Source of the DNA: Cymodocea nodosa
Taxonomy: Eukaryota; Streptophyta; Magnoliopsida; Alismatales; Cymodoceaceae
Length of the DNA: 64,000 nucleotides
Direction of reading: 5' to 3'
Assembly (NCBI GenBank): GCA_036874045.1
Contig: CM072339.1
Location: 13,585,501 to 13,649,500 of the forward strand
Every line of letters starts with the position of its first letter. The stretch's first letter is position 1. Positions 24,257-36,735 of the stretch are shown piece after piece. The notes beneath the pieces were generated by a model, which ran no database searches, was not told the DNA's origin, and saw nothing but the letters and a program-made list of their open reading frames with translations. The translations under genes were made by a program, and so were the position numbers.

Positions 24257-25800
24257 TGTTGAGTATTTTATTTTGATGATGTGTGCTGAATGAAAATAAT
24301 CATATTTGCTCAATTACTATTGCTTGTGAAAGGAAATTAAAATCATTAATTAATACAGAAAAAGCTTATTGATATAAATACTTGTCTGTATTGGATCTGA
24401 AATTATACTAAGTTAATAACTAGTCGTTTCATTGCATTAATTTCTCATTTAACTAAACGTTAAGTTAACGTGTGTTTTTATTAAAAATATGATATATTTT
24501 AAAGTTATATTTTCTGTATCATGTACAGTGCACGTTTAGACTACTCGTTAAGTTAGAGTTTTGTTTGTATAGAGGTCACGTGAGAACTCGTTAAGTTAAA
24601 GGCTTAAAGGTTAAAATAGGTCACGTGAGAACTCGTTAAGTTAGTGAGTAAAGGAAGAGACGAACTCGTTAAGTTAGTGTTATACACGTGGTGAAATTAT
24701 AAGTTACGAATGTTATATTGTATCACATGAGGTGCACATGTTTAACTTGTTAAGTTAACATAACTAAATGTGTTGAGTTGCTATATTGAATACTAAGGCA
24801 ACACATTAGGTTAGCGATACAAACTTAAGTTGTTATTTTTTGCATGTGGTAAGATTCTTATTATAAAAACATTTGTATTTTACTAGTTCGTTAAGTTATC
24901 ATAACACAACGGACATAGTTCATTGAGTTATTCATAACACAATGGAATTAGTTCGTTGAGTTAGCTACAGTACTTATCACATGAATTAGCACATGAGGAA
25001 CTCGTTAAGTTAGAAACGTTAAGTTATATATGTACTTATGTTACTCGTTTAGTTAACATTAAAGTAACGAATTCTTATTACACATGAAAAATTTTGGACG
25101 AGAAAGTTTATTTTGCAGGAAATTTTTCAGAGATCTAGGATTGATGATTAAAGAAAATTCGAAATGTAAATGTGGGTCAAAATGTGTATATTTTGATGAA
25201 GGAAAAAGAAAAGACGTGAAAAAGTGGAAAACTGGTAGTGATTAAATGTGGATGATATGCATGAAATGAAGATACAATATAAAAGGTGTAGAATTCTCGT
25301 TGATCAAACTATCCCTACACATTAAACGAAATTTTTTTTCAAGGATCAAAAACACCTCTTCGGGGAAAATCTCTCAGGTGGAAGCAAATTCAGTGAAGTA
25401 GAAAATGTTAAATTTGTGTCACTGAAGATTTAAAGTATTAGAAGAAAGCAAATTCGATGAAGCATAAAAAGACAAGATATTCGTCACTGAAGAATTGCTG
25501 AAGAAGAAAGAGAAGAAGAAGAAGAAAGATCTCAAACAAGGAGAAATGTTTTAAATTCCACAAATTAGTTTTCTTTGTTTGTAGTTATGAAATTGTTTAG
25601 ATGATACATGGTATCGAGATATAATTGCATCTACAATTTCTAAGGAGAATTGAATTGTATATTGCAATTGAAACCTTAAATAAAAATGATTTTATGAAAA
25701 CAATGTCTCGACTTGTTTTTGAGTTTTAAAGTTTCAATTATATTCGAAAATATTGAAAAACACAATTCACCCCCCTCTTGTGTAGCCATACGATCCTATA
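24257..25800 (+). repeat. C1 3' LTR
   Basis: 1544 bp, TGTTGAGTATTTTA ... GATCCTATA, followed by the target duplication GGACA. TATAAAAGG lies at 25279-25287. The repeated CTCGTTAAGTTAG motif and CACGTGAGA boxes are kept. Confidence 0.93.
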
Positions 25801-26930
25801 GGACACCAACCTTATGTTAGTAAGGCATCAACCTTGTTCAAATGAAGCATCAACCTCACCTTCTTCTCAAATTTAAGAATTTGAGAAGGAGTCTCACATA
25901 ACCTAGTGGGTTAGGTTTTTCATAGTTAAAAACCTAAAGATCTAAAAATAATTCAATATATGAGCATTCAATAAAACACTTAATTCCACATGAGAACAAT
26001 TAAACATGCAAACCATATAATAATCTTCTTATTCTCTTGATTGAAATGCTTTACAAGAGAGACTCTACTATCTTCAATTGAAAATTGAATTCAAGTGAAT
26101 GCAAGTTGTAGAGTTTTCAAGCATAGAATATTTTTGATTTGTTCTCTCTATTCTCAATTTTCTCTAATCGCACTCATTAATCAATTGTCTTATTAACGTG
26201 CATATCTATAGGAAAAGTTTATACTTAAGAAGGGGGTGAATTAAGTATATTGCAAATTTTCTAATTTTCGATCTCTTTTTAAATCTAGGTAATGTGGAAA
26301 TGAAACAGAGATAAAAACATATAAACAATTTATAGCAGTTCCCCTCAACTAAGGTATGTCCACTCCTTAAGTCCCTACTCAATAATTCACTAATCTCAGA
26401 AGTTTTTGGTTCACTCAAAACCTAATGTACTACAACTTTACTCAAAGCAAAATCAACTTAACAAGGTGTCGATCATTCATCAATTCTTGTATAGTTATCT
26501 GCACAATTACCATATTAACTATATAAACTCTCGTACAGTTATCTGCACAACTTTATAATCTCCCATAAAGTTACTTGAAATTCTTCTAAAAGAGAATCTT
26601 TCAAAGTTTCTTCCATAACACCTCTTGTGGATAAGTTATCTCTTTTTCAATTTATGATGAAATGCAAAGAGGAATTAATCTAGAAAGCATAAACGTCATA
26701 AACGTAATATAAACTTTCCTCTTGTAGATACAACAACACTTAAATCTTTAGGAAATAGCTTTATTGTTGTTGAATTCCTTTAAATGACTTTGAGCTCTCG
26801 TTCTCCAAGAATCTTTAAGTCTTCTAAGAATTTTCTCTAGAGTACTATCGAAAGAACTAACTTTCAATTTTAATTGACTCTATTTATATTATATGAGTAA
26901 CTCTAATTAATTACACACATTCTCTAAACT
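25801..26930. repeat. Repeat E, copy 1, right part
   Basis: Continues 14391-15262 after the C1 insertion and matches 34929-36050. On the minus strand it contains AATTCACCCCCTTCTT (26231-26246), a sequence typical of copia LTR ends, so E may contain an inverted LTR. Ends at TCTCTAAACT, where the two copies diverge. Confidence 0.75.
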
Positions 26931-28244
26931 TCTTCAAACCATGATTTTCAATTTTGACTTTATCAAATTTATTTTTGATTGCCATTTGTAAATATTGACC
27001 AAGTCTTTAGAAATATAGTAGAACATGTGTGCATGAGTGTGTGTCACGTGTCATCTACAAAAATAATTATACCTATAACAAACTTTGATTAAAAATTATA
27101 ACAATTAAATAAATTCATCAGAGTCATAACTTATAGCCCTTCGTAAAGTTATGGGCATAACTTTACGAGCTTATGTATAGCATAATATGACAAATGTCCA
27201 TAAACTTATCTCCATAACTTTATGAACCCTTACAAGTTGACACATGTAAAGCACAATGACTTATTTTAATAAACTTTGTATACTTAACCATGATTCATGA
27301 CTTATATATGTAATTTTATATCTTTACGAATATTCGTAAAGTTATTCTCATAACTTTACATATGTCTATAAAGTTATATACTTAGAGAATTTTTCGAGTA
27401 ATAATTTAGAGTTATGAATCAGATAAGTTTATGAATGTCCGTAAAGTTAACTTCATATCTTTACGATAATCCGTAAAGTTAACTATATAACTTTATGATA
27501 GTCTGTAAAGTTAACTCCCCTTTTATTGTTCTTTTCTTTTCCTTATATATCTTTCAATAATAATTACTTCCACCAAAATCACTAGTTAGATTTCCTTCTT
27601 TCACATTAATGATGGTGATTACTTCTTCATTACATGATTTAGATTATGACATGATTCGTGCAATGTGGTTTTCTTCTAATTTTCTACAACTACTCACAAT
27701 CAAATATTAGAAAATAACTGGTCTATAGAGTTATTATAACTCAACAGATTTACTCTGTTGACATAACAATAATTCAATGGACTAACCTTGTTGAGTTAAG
27801 TGTAAAGTGATAATTTGTGTACATTTAGGTAGGTTAATTCATGCATTTTAGAGATTAAATGACTAAACATTATAAACTTTTAAGTCATATTACATGAATT
27901 GCATATTTTTATGGACTTACATGAATTATGGGTTTAAATGATATAAAGTGCACAAATTAAACTTTACTTAATTAGAACTTCATGTCATCATTTAAATGAC
28001 ATATGTACTAGCTTAGTTTTATTTTTTGTGAGTACTAATGTTTCTTTTAGTGATTTGATTTCTTAGATGGAGATTACTAAGTTGCCCTAGAGCATGAAGA
28101 CTTAGTTAAAGGGGCAACTTGGTCATTAGGCCAAGAGAGTCTCCTATAAGAGGCAACTTAGAGAACACTTTTTTCCCTCTTTAAACCTATTGTTTCTTTC
28201 CTCTCCAAGGGCATCCATCAACCTTCCTCCTTGGTGGTGACCAT
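26931..28244. other. Unassigned repeat-like stretch between E and G1
   Basis: No gene seen. 27120-27520 is rich in the complementary pair GTAAAGTTA / TAACTTTAC, often as TCCGTAAAGTTAAC followed by ATAACTTTACGA. 27715-27805 has CTCAACAG / TGTTGAGTTAAG elements like those in the gypsy LTRs. 28070-28240 is leader-like with a CT-rich end. It is probably an LTR of another, unnamed family. Confidence 0.5.
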
Positions 28245-30206
28245 TGTTTAGAATAAAAAAGTGTGTAATATTAACGGTTAAATAATGGTTAATTGCATAA
28301 TATTTAGCTTACCATATGAGAATTAAGTCATTATGTTATAATTGCACTGTTATATGCTTTAATGAAGGAATCTACATAATTTCAAGGAATTAGCATTAAT
28401 TTAGTACATTTCTGAACTATCGGTGAATTACAGGCTATGAAATTTTTAAGTATCTGAATTTTCTGTTATTTCAGAGAGCTATGCTTAATGTACCAAATAG
28501 TTATGTTTTTAACGATAGAAAAATATTTTATTATTTCCTGGATTACACTTGTTGGAACTTCAATGCATGACTTAAGTGGATTTTCGGTAAGTATCTGCTA
28601 ACTATCTGAAATATATCTGAGCATTGGATAGTTAAGGTTTATAAGTATTTGAAATATCTAAACTTGTTAAGTTAGATTTATGCATGTGTTGAATTTAAAT
28701 GTTTTACCATGTCACGTGAGATGCACATGTTTAACTCGTTAAGTTAGCATAACTCTACGCATTGAGTTACATGAATACATACTAAGATAACGCATTATGT
28801 TAGCAACTTATTTCTTTATTGCATGTGTTTTATAGTTAAATCAACAAAGTAAGTCTGTTGAGTTATCTGTAACTCCATGGACCATTTATTTTCTAATATG
28901 CCACTGTAACAATTACAGAAACAAGACATTTGATAGAAAACCACAATTACATGTATCATGCAGGAATTCACTCGTAGAAGGAAGAAGAAATCACCGTCAT
29001 TGATATGAATGAAGGAAATCCAACCGATCATCTAAGCAAAAGCAGTTACTACTGAAAGAAATATAAAAGAAGAGGAGAAAGACGAAGAAAGTGTATGTGC
29101 AAAGGTGGAGGACCGCGCTAACTATAGGAAGCGTCAAAAGTTCCCTGAAGCTACACACCACCACTAAAATCACCAACTATCGGAGGTCTGTGAGGATACT
29201 TTTCTGATGTTGGGTCGATTCTGAGCCAAACACGGTGCCTAACAACCACTGCGAGGAGTGATTGTGTCGCAGCAAGGGAAGCCATCTTCACCAAGCACTG
29301 ACTCATATCTCGAGAGATTGTAAAGCTTCTAGCCTTGGTATTGGGTTGATGCCAATATATTGAAGAGGAGATCATCTTACAATTCTGGATTCGCGATTCT
29401 ATAGGGAGAGGAGGTAGGATTGTAAGTGATTAAGTTTTCAGTGGTGTAATCGCGTCACATGTAGTGACGAAAGTTTTTACTATCGATAGAGATTTTTACA
29501 TTTCACCTTTCGCTCATCTTCAGGAACATATCAAAACAAAAATACCAAAAACAACAAATCATCTATGTTTACATTTAGTATTAAAGTGTTGTATTGTTTG
29601 TTTTATATTGTGATTAATGTTATCATTGTCAGTATTGTGAATGTTTTATGTTTGTTTGATTTAGAAAATAGAAAATAGTTTTACAGTTTACTGAAATTGA
29701 TTCGTTCCAAATACTTAAAAATTTTAATAGTTACTGTTTGAAACATCTGAATGTTAGTATTTCTTAATGATAAATCTAATATTAGCTAACATTAAAGAGC
29801 TTAATTGATGTTATTTACAATCTATGGAATTGCCCAATGGTTGGCCGAATTTCTCTGTAAATAGTAGTATTTAACTAGAAAGATAGGCTTGTGGAGTTAA
29901 CTGTAAGTCCACGAGGTTAGTCCGTTGAGTTAACCATAACTTCACGAACTTAGTCCGTTGTATTAACTGTAACTCAATGGAGTGCTTAATTGAACACACA
30001 TAAACTCCAATATAAAAATCGGAACAGTACACAATTCTTACTCAATCTCTATGGGATCAACTTATACTTACACACAAATACAATATACACTATGCACTTG
30101 CAGTTAAAAGCACAAATTGGATTTACTATCAAATTTGTGTGAAATGTAGTTTGTTTACTTCTAAAAGTAATTATTTATATAAGCAAGTTTAAGAATTAAC
30201 TTAACA
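28245..30206 (+). repeat. G1 5' LTR
   Basis: Starts TGTTTAGAATAAAAAAGTG; the end is placed at ...TTAACA by comparison with G2 and G3 (a few bases uncertain). TATAAAAG is at 29062-29069. Motif clusters CGTTAAGTTAG (28738) and CGTTGAGTTA/AACTCAACGG (29890-29985) flank the TATA box on both sides. CGGATAGTTA-like elements occur near 28585-28650. Confidence 0.85.
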
Positions 30207-30223
30207 ACCCCAAACAAGTTTTC

Positions 30224-30241
30224 TGACGCCGTTGCCGGGGA
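30224..30241 (+). other. G1 primer-binding site (tRNA-Asp type)
   Basis: TGACGCCGTTGCCGGGGA; the canonical Athila-type site is TGGCGCCGTTGCCGGGGA. One base differs. Confidence 0.88.
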
Positions 30242-30322
30242 TTGAGAAACTAAGCAACTATGAGTGCTGTTTTGTGTTAAAAGCAGAGGGAGTGTTGAGT
30301 GCTTTATTCTATAATTGAGAAT

Positions 30323-32756
30323 ATGACATATGCTTATGCTCAAAGATTTTTGAAACCTGTAATTAGAATATGTGAATTCTGCAATTTTGAACGTCACGAC
30401 ATCTCTAATTGTTTGAAACTGAGACGATTACAGATGGTTAAAGCACATGAACAACAAATGAATTATATTCAATATAATATAGTTGAGTATGAGAATCCTA
30501 TAGTTTACCGAACTGATGGTCAGTTTATAATGTGTAATATGTTGAGAGACAAAGAAGTTTGTGATAGGTATGATAGATTGGAGCATAGCCTAAAGCAAAA
30601 CATACACAAACTGGAACAATATATGTGGCAGTAATAAGAAGTCAACCAATTAAACTATAAGGAAGAATATATAGAATCTAACATTGATATCATTTACAAA
30701 ACTGAAAAAGCCATAATGAAAATTGATCAAAAATTGAATGCAATGAGATTAGATGATCTGGAAAGAAAATTAAAAGTATTGGACGAATTTACAATGAAAT
30801 TACAAGTTATGCAATAGGAAAACACAAATGAAAGCATTAATGTTATAGATTTGCATAATTTGCAAGACATACAGACAAAAGAAAATACCAATGCAATAGA
30901 ATTTAAAGAATGCAATGTAAAACTAAAAATAGTTGAAGATCATAATCACGAAATTGAAATACAAGAACATCATGAAAGTAATGAAAATCTGGAAGATATA
31001 TGTATAACATTAAGATCTGGAACTGATATACCACCAAGAATTCAAAAAGAAAATAATATGAAGGTGGATAAGAACAAAATTCAAAATGATAATGAAAATG
31101 TAGAAATCACTGAAGAAAAATCTAAATCTAAAAATGAGACTAAAAATGATCAGAAAAATGAAATGAAAGAAAAAGAATCTTGTAAATCACAATCATTAGC
31201 ACCCTATCTTGAAAGATTACAACAAACATTTCCTGAAAAATAAGAAAAAATTAAAGAAATTTTTAAAAAAGTACAAGTTAACATTCCTTTGTTAGACTTA
31301 TTGTAGAAAATGCCACATTGTGCTAAATTTCTTAAGGATTGGTGTACTAAGAAAAGAGAGCAAAAAGTTTTAAGCAAAGTCTTTTTAGCTGAGCAAAGTA
31401 GTTCCCTATTTCTACCACAAATTCCTAAAAAGTTATCTGATCTTGGAATCCTTGTTATATCATGCACTATAGGAAATACCATTTTAGAAAGAACCTTAAT
31501 AGACCTAGGTGTAGGTATAAATGTTATGTCGAGTGATATATTTGCATCCTTAGGATTAGAAGGTTTAATCCCTACTTGGACAATTATTCAATTAGCTGAT
31601 AGAAGTATAAGATACCCTAGAGGAAAAATAGAGTATGTCCTAATTAAAATAAAAAACTTCATATATCCTATTAATATTGTAATTTTGGATTCCCAACAAA
31701 TTAAGCATCAAAAGCATCATACATCTTTAATTTTGAGAAGGCCATTCTTAGCAACATCAAGGGCTGTTATAAATTATAAAACTGGAGTGATGAAGTTAGT
31801 ATATAGTAATGAGGATATTCAATTAAACATTTTCAAACCAGAAAAGTTTGAGGAGTTAGAAATGTCCTTACATACTATAAACTTTTTAGAGGATGAAGGA
31901 GATATGCTAGATGATGTGATTCAAGAAGAACTAAATAGGCAACTAAATTCTAAAAATTTAGGAGAAAGTGAAAGCATAAATATAGAAGGAGATCAAGAAG
32001 AGATTAATATAGAAAATGATGATGTTCAATTAGGAGTTCTAGCTTCTGATGGGCAACATTTAGATTTAAAACCTTTACCTCCTAAATTAACCTATATATT
32101 TCTAGAAAAAAAATGAACATGTCCAATCATTATTGCTTTAGATTTAAAAGAGGATCAAATTGCTAAATTAAAAGATGTAGTACAAACTTATAAAGAAGTA
32201 ATAAGAATGGACTATGACTAATATAAAAGGGTTAAGTTCAACTTTATATTGTCATCACATATATTTAGAAGAGAATGTTAAACCTATTAGAATTCCTGAG
32301 AGGAGATTAAATCTAAACCTTAAAGAAGTAGTCAGGAAGGAAATAGTGAAATGGTTAGATAATAACATAATTTATTTGATTTCTGATAGCTCATGGGTTA
32401 GTCCAATCTATGTAGTTCTCAAGAAATTAGGATTAACAGTTATTAGGAATGAAAGTCAGGACTTGATACCTATTAGAATTCAATCAGGCTGGAGAGTGTG
32501 TATAAACTATAGAAAGTTGAATGTTGTGACTAGGAAAGATCATTTTCCCTTACCTTTTATAGATCAAATACTAGAGAAATTAGCAGGGCAAAAATATTTT
32601 TGTTTCCTAGACGGGTATTCAAGATATAACCAAGTTCTAGTAGCATTACAGGATCAAGAGAAAAGAACTTTCACCTGTCCTAATGGAACTTATGCTTTTA
32701 AGAGAATGCCATTCAGATTATGCAATGCACCAGCCACCTTTCAAAGGTGTATGTAG
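30323..32756 (+). pseudogene. G1 pol polyprotein, zinc knuckle-PR-partial RT, degraded
   Basis: Starts MTYAYAQRFLKP. A CCHC knuckle (CEFCNFERHDISNC) lies at residues 15-28. A long charged linker follows, then TLRSGTDIPPR, the Athila gag/pol hallmark, at about 31010. Next come SLAPYLERLQQTF and protease with DLGVGINVM (about 31502) and LRRPFLATS. Knuckle to protease is one frame (about 30299-32116) with five stops. RT resumes in another frame at 32214 with VSPIYVVLKK, GWRVCINYRKLN and LDGYSRYNQ, and ends at FQRCM just before the catalytic FMDD would come. The capsid part of Gag that should precede the knuckle is absent. Confidence 0.9.
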
Positions 32757-32762
32757 GGCATA

Positions 32763-33780
32763 TGTTAGGGCAAGTAGTATAGGTATGGAGTATGCCACAA
32801 AAAGTCCAAGTTAAATCGGAAGCTTGTTAACAGTAAGTATCCGACAGATTTATTTTCGATAGGTTATCAGACCTAAGTATTCGAAAAATATAGTTTTAGT
32901 CGGAGGTTTTGAGCTAACTATCCGAAAGTCAGAAGATTTCGAAGGGTTACTAGTTGTAACCATCCGGAATGACTTAAAGGACACTTAAGTGGACGTTTGG
33001 ACAATTATGAAGCTAAGTATTCGAAAGTCAGACACTTAAGTAGATGTTCGGATAGTTAAGAAGCCAAGTATCTGAAAAGCAGAGACTTAAGTGGATCTTC
33101 GGATAGTTAGGCAATAACTATCCGAAAATCATAAGTTTTTGGAAGGTTAATGGCAGAACCTTCCGAAATGACTGAAGAGACACTTAAGTGAGTTTTTGGA
33201 TAGTTAAGACAGTAACTATCCGAAAGACATGTAGTTTTCAGAGAGTTAACAGCAAAACCTTCCGAAAGAACAGAGAGAGGAGTAAGTGGGTTTTCAAACA
33301 GTTAAGTCAGTAACTATCCAAAAGATTGAATCTCTCTAGACAGTAGCCTACTACAGTACTGCCCGTTACAATAAATGAAGAAAGAAGAATTTCTTCAGAT
33401 AGTTAAGTCTGTAACTATCCAAAATGTTGCAGATTTTGGTAAGTTAGGAAAATAAGGATCCGAAAGTGAGAGTCCCTTCTCCAAAGAATTATTTCTCCAT
33501 TGTAATGGCTTGAATGTAATTAAAGGTTTATTAACCCTAAGTTGGGTAGTATATAAACCTTTATGATGTTATAAAACATGGCCGTTGATTGTGCCGAAGT
33601 TCAAAAAGGAACCCTCAACTCTCCGTGGACGTAGGCTGTTGCTGAACCACATAAATCTTGTGTCTTCATTGTGTTATTTCTTCCTTCTACTCTTCACTTC
33701 CAGTTTTAGTGAGTTAAGAGGTGAGTGTTTTTGAATCGTGTCATAGAAAGTTAACTGAACGATTAGTTTCAAACGTAACA
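32763..33780 (+). repeat. C4 5' LTR with inverted CGGATAGTTA / TAACTATCCGAAA motif array
   Basis: 1018 bp, TGTTAGGGCAAG ... AACGTAACA. From 32840 to 33470 it repeats a unit of about 60-70 bp with CTTAAGTG, TTCGGATAGTTAAG and GTAACTATCCGAAA, plus variants with AACCTTCCGAAA. The arms can pair, so each unit is a potential hairpin. TATA-like TATATAAACC is at 33550. Confidence 0.85.
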
Positions 33781-33782
33781 AC

Positions 33783-33794
33783 TAGTATTAGAGC
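33783..33794 (+). other. C4 primer-binding site (tRNA-Met type)
   Basis: TAGTATTAGAGC, two bases after the LTR; one change from TGGTATTAGAGC. Confidence 0.8.
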
Positions 33795-33817
33795 AGTAGG
33801 TTTTTTAGTTTAATAGA

Positions 33818-34060
33818 ATGGCAGATGATAGAAAGCTTTGGATCGAAAAGTTTGATGGAAAAGATATTGGATACTAGAGGTCTCAGATTGAAGACTATTT
33901 ATATCAAAAGGATCTTCATCAACCTCTATTTGGAAGAAAATTAGAGATGGATCAGGAAGAGTGGGAGTTGCTGGACAGAAAAGCTCTAGGTCTCGTCAGG
34001 TTGTCACTGGTAAGGAACGTTCATTCAAACGTTGCCAAGGAGAAAACAACGGCTGACTTA
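33818..34060 (+). pseudogene. C4 gag N-terminus, truncated
   Basis: The reading frame begins MADDRKLWIEKFDGKDIGY, then a TAG where the family has W (WKMQMEDYL-type block), then QIEDYLYQKDLHQPL, EEWELLDRKALGLVRLSL and KEKTTADL. This is a UBN2-type copia Gag. The frame is cut by the junction with repeat E, at a place with TTA shared by both sides. Confidence 0.88.
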
Positions 34061-36050
34061 GATGAATAAGTTGTAATATCATAAGAAATAGGTTAAAAAT
34101 AATTTTATTAAAAACAAAGTAAGAATTGTACTAATTGAAAATAAGATAATTTTAGGCATAACTAAAAAATGCACTAATTATAGAAAAAAACTAAAAAGTA
34201 AAGAAACATCTAAAATTACTTAGGAATCATGAGAATCAATTTATATTTATATAATTTAATTAGTTGAAGATTTTCCACGTGAAAAGAAAAGATTTATGTA
34301 AGTGACTCCATGTAATGGAAACATGACTTGGATTGTTGTTGTATTTTTTTAAAAAAATTAAAACTTAATCTATAATATAATTTAATATATATTAAAGTTT
34401 TCAATTTAATGTAAGTCATATCTACTAATATTTATTGATTTAAAATTAGTAGTTGAAATGTAGCTAAAATTGGCTAGATTTAAAATATTTAGATAAGAAC
34501 TAATACTTATTCAATTTAAATAAAATTTTAACCTTGCATTTATAATCATTTGATTTTAAAATTATTATGGATCGATGACTCATTAGATGATAGGTGAATA
34601 GTGAGTCTTCTAAAATTATTATTGATTTTTATTTCACTTTAAAAATTATATATGTGAGAGTTTTTCAATTTTATTTTAAGTAGATTACAATCAACATAAT
34701 AACAAAAGTTTACTACAAAAGTAATAATAAAAAAGAACACAAAATATTTTTATAGTAGTTCATTTAAATGAGTTAATCCACTCTTAAAGGTCTCAATCTT
34801 AAGAATTTCATTAATTAGGTATTTTTAAGGTTCAATATCAACCTATACAAGAGTCCTCAAACTTTTATAGTGGTGTTTTCCTAGCTCAACACTAAACCAC
34901 AACATAAAGCACCATTTTATGCAAATATATAGGACACCAACCTTATGTCAATAAGGCATCAACCTTGTTCAAATGAAGCATCAACCTCACCTTCTTCTCA
35001 AATTTAAGAATTTGAGAAGGAGTCTCACCACAACCTAGTGGGTTAGGTTTTTCATAGTTAAAAACCTAAAGATCTAAAAACAATTCAATATATGAGCATT
35101 CAATAAAACACTTAATTCCACATGAGAACAATTAAACATGCAAACCATATAATAATCTTCTTGTTCTCTTGATTGAAATGCTTAGAGAGACTCTACTATC
35201 TTCAATTGAAAATTGAATTCAAGTGAATGCAAGTTGTAGAGTTGGCAAGCATAGAATATTTTTGATTTGTTCTCTCTATTCTTAATTTTCTCTAATTGCA
35301 CTCATTAATCAATTGTCTTATTAACGTGCATATCTGTAGGAAAGGTTTATACTTAAGAAGGGGGTGAATTAAGTATATTGCAAATTTTCTAATTTTCGAT
35401 CTCTTTTTAAATCTAGGTAATGTGGAAATGAAACAAAGATAAAAACATACAAACAATTTATAGTAATTCCCCTCAACTAAGGTACGTCCACTCCTTAAGT
35501 CCTTACTCAATAATTCACTAATCTTAGAAGTTTTTGGTTCACTAAAAACCTAATGTACTACAACTTTATTCAAAGCAAAATCAACTTGACAAGGCATCAA
35601 TCATTTGTCAACTCTCGTATAGTTATCTGTACAATTACCATGCTAACTGTATAAACTCTCCTATAGTTATCTACACAACTTTACAATCTCCCATAAAGTT
35701 ACCTGAAATTCTTCTGAAAGAGAATCTTTCAAAGTTTCTTCTATAACACCTCTTGTGGATAAGTTATCTCTTTTTCAATTTACAATGAAATGCAAAGAGG
35801 AATTAATCTAGAAAGCATAAACGTAATAGAAACTTTCCTCTTGTAGATACAACAACACTTGAATCTTCAAGAAATAGCTTTGTTGTTGTTGAGTTCCTTT
35901 AGATGACTTTGAGCTCTCGTTCTCCAAGAATCTTTAAGTCTTCTAAGAATTTTCTCTAGAGTACCATCGAAAGAACTAACTTTTAATTTTAATTTGACTC
36001 TATTTATATTATATGAGGAACTCTAATTAATTACACACATTCTCTAAACT
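34061..36050. repeat. Repeat E, copy 2 (uninterrupted)
   Basis: 1.99 kb matching 14391-15262 plus 25801-26930. It proves that C1 inserted into E. It begins exactly at GATGAATAAG, as in copy 1, which suggests a real element end. No terminal inverted repeat or coding frame is recognised. Confidence 0.87.
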
Positions 36051-36735
36051 CCTTATGGATTTGACTTGTACTTGTACATGATTATTACAATGGGCACCGT
36101 GCGCTTGTGGTTATAAATGAAAAATTTGCACTTTTACCATTTCATTTAACAACACATAAAAGTGTTACATGAAGCTCAACACAACAACTTCATCAGTTTT
36201 GTAATTTTAATAAAACAAATACATATTCATATAACATTTAACACTTGATATGTAAAAGAAGTAATTGCTAATTCATTTATAAATATTTTGAAGTTCATCA
36301 TTTGACTTATTGAAATATAAATCATCTTGTCAATCATCAAAACATAAACATATTAAAAGATAAGAACATTATCCCTAACAATATCCTTTCCAATTTTGTT
36401 CTTGATTCCTAACTTCAGAAACTCTAGTCACACCCATGATTTTTGCCAATTTTGAATGTATTGTTTTGTCCTTCCATATTTTTGTTTATTAGGAATTATA
36501 CTTTGATGATGATGTGGTTAATTAGTCATTTAATTAGTTTAGTTGATAAAATATAAGTTAGAAAGAATTTATTTTATGGAAAATAGAATAGTTGAAACTT
36601 GGGGAGTTAAATTCTTACATATCTAAGTAAGATGGCAAGTTAAGAAATTAAGTATCCAGACTATAGGCTATAGCATCCGAGTATAACAACTGTAGAAAGA
36701 GAGATAAAAATGCTAAGTACTAAAAACTTGTAGAG
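36051..36735. other. Unassigned sequence between E and G3
   Basis: No gene seen. 36480-36700 reads like the start of a copia LTR (GAATTATACTTTGATGATG, later AAGTATCCAGACT). Probably another fragment. Confidence 0.4.

Larger units (their letters stand above)
15263..25800 (+). mobile_element. C1: Sirevirus-like Ty1-copia retrotransposon, 10.5 kb, with accessory ORFx
   Basis: Complete in outline: 1.54-kb LTRs (15263-16807 and 24257-25800), a tRNA-Met primer site, a degraded gag, RT and RNase H, a long 3' region with an accessory reading frame, a polypurine tract, and a 5-bp target duplication inside repeat E. Protease and integrase are missing through an internal deletion at about 18118. The LTRs differ by roughly 5% in the first 170 bp by eye, mostly transitions, so the insertion is old. 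The long LTRs, the coiled-coil-rich gag and the extra 3' coding region are Sirevirus traits. ORFx and part of the non-coding 3' region are shared with gypsy element G2. Confidence 0.92.
28245..32762 (+). mobile_element. G1: Athila-like Ty3-gypsy element, 3'-truncated
   Basis: 5' LTR (about 28245-30206), tRNA-Asp-type primer site, and a pol polyprotein that starts with a zinc knuckle and is cut inside RT at 32762, where copia LTR C4 begins. It is collinear with the first half of G2, so the absence of a capsid Gag between LTR and pol is a family property and not a quirk of G2. Confidence 0.88.
32763..34060 (+). mobile_element. C4: Ty1-copia element, 5' LTR and start of gag only
   Basis: Inserted in or joined to G1 within RT. 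LTR 32763-33780, primer site, and 81 codons of gag, cut at 34060 where repeat E begins. The family differs from C1-C3. Confidence 0.85.
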
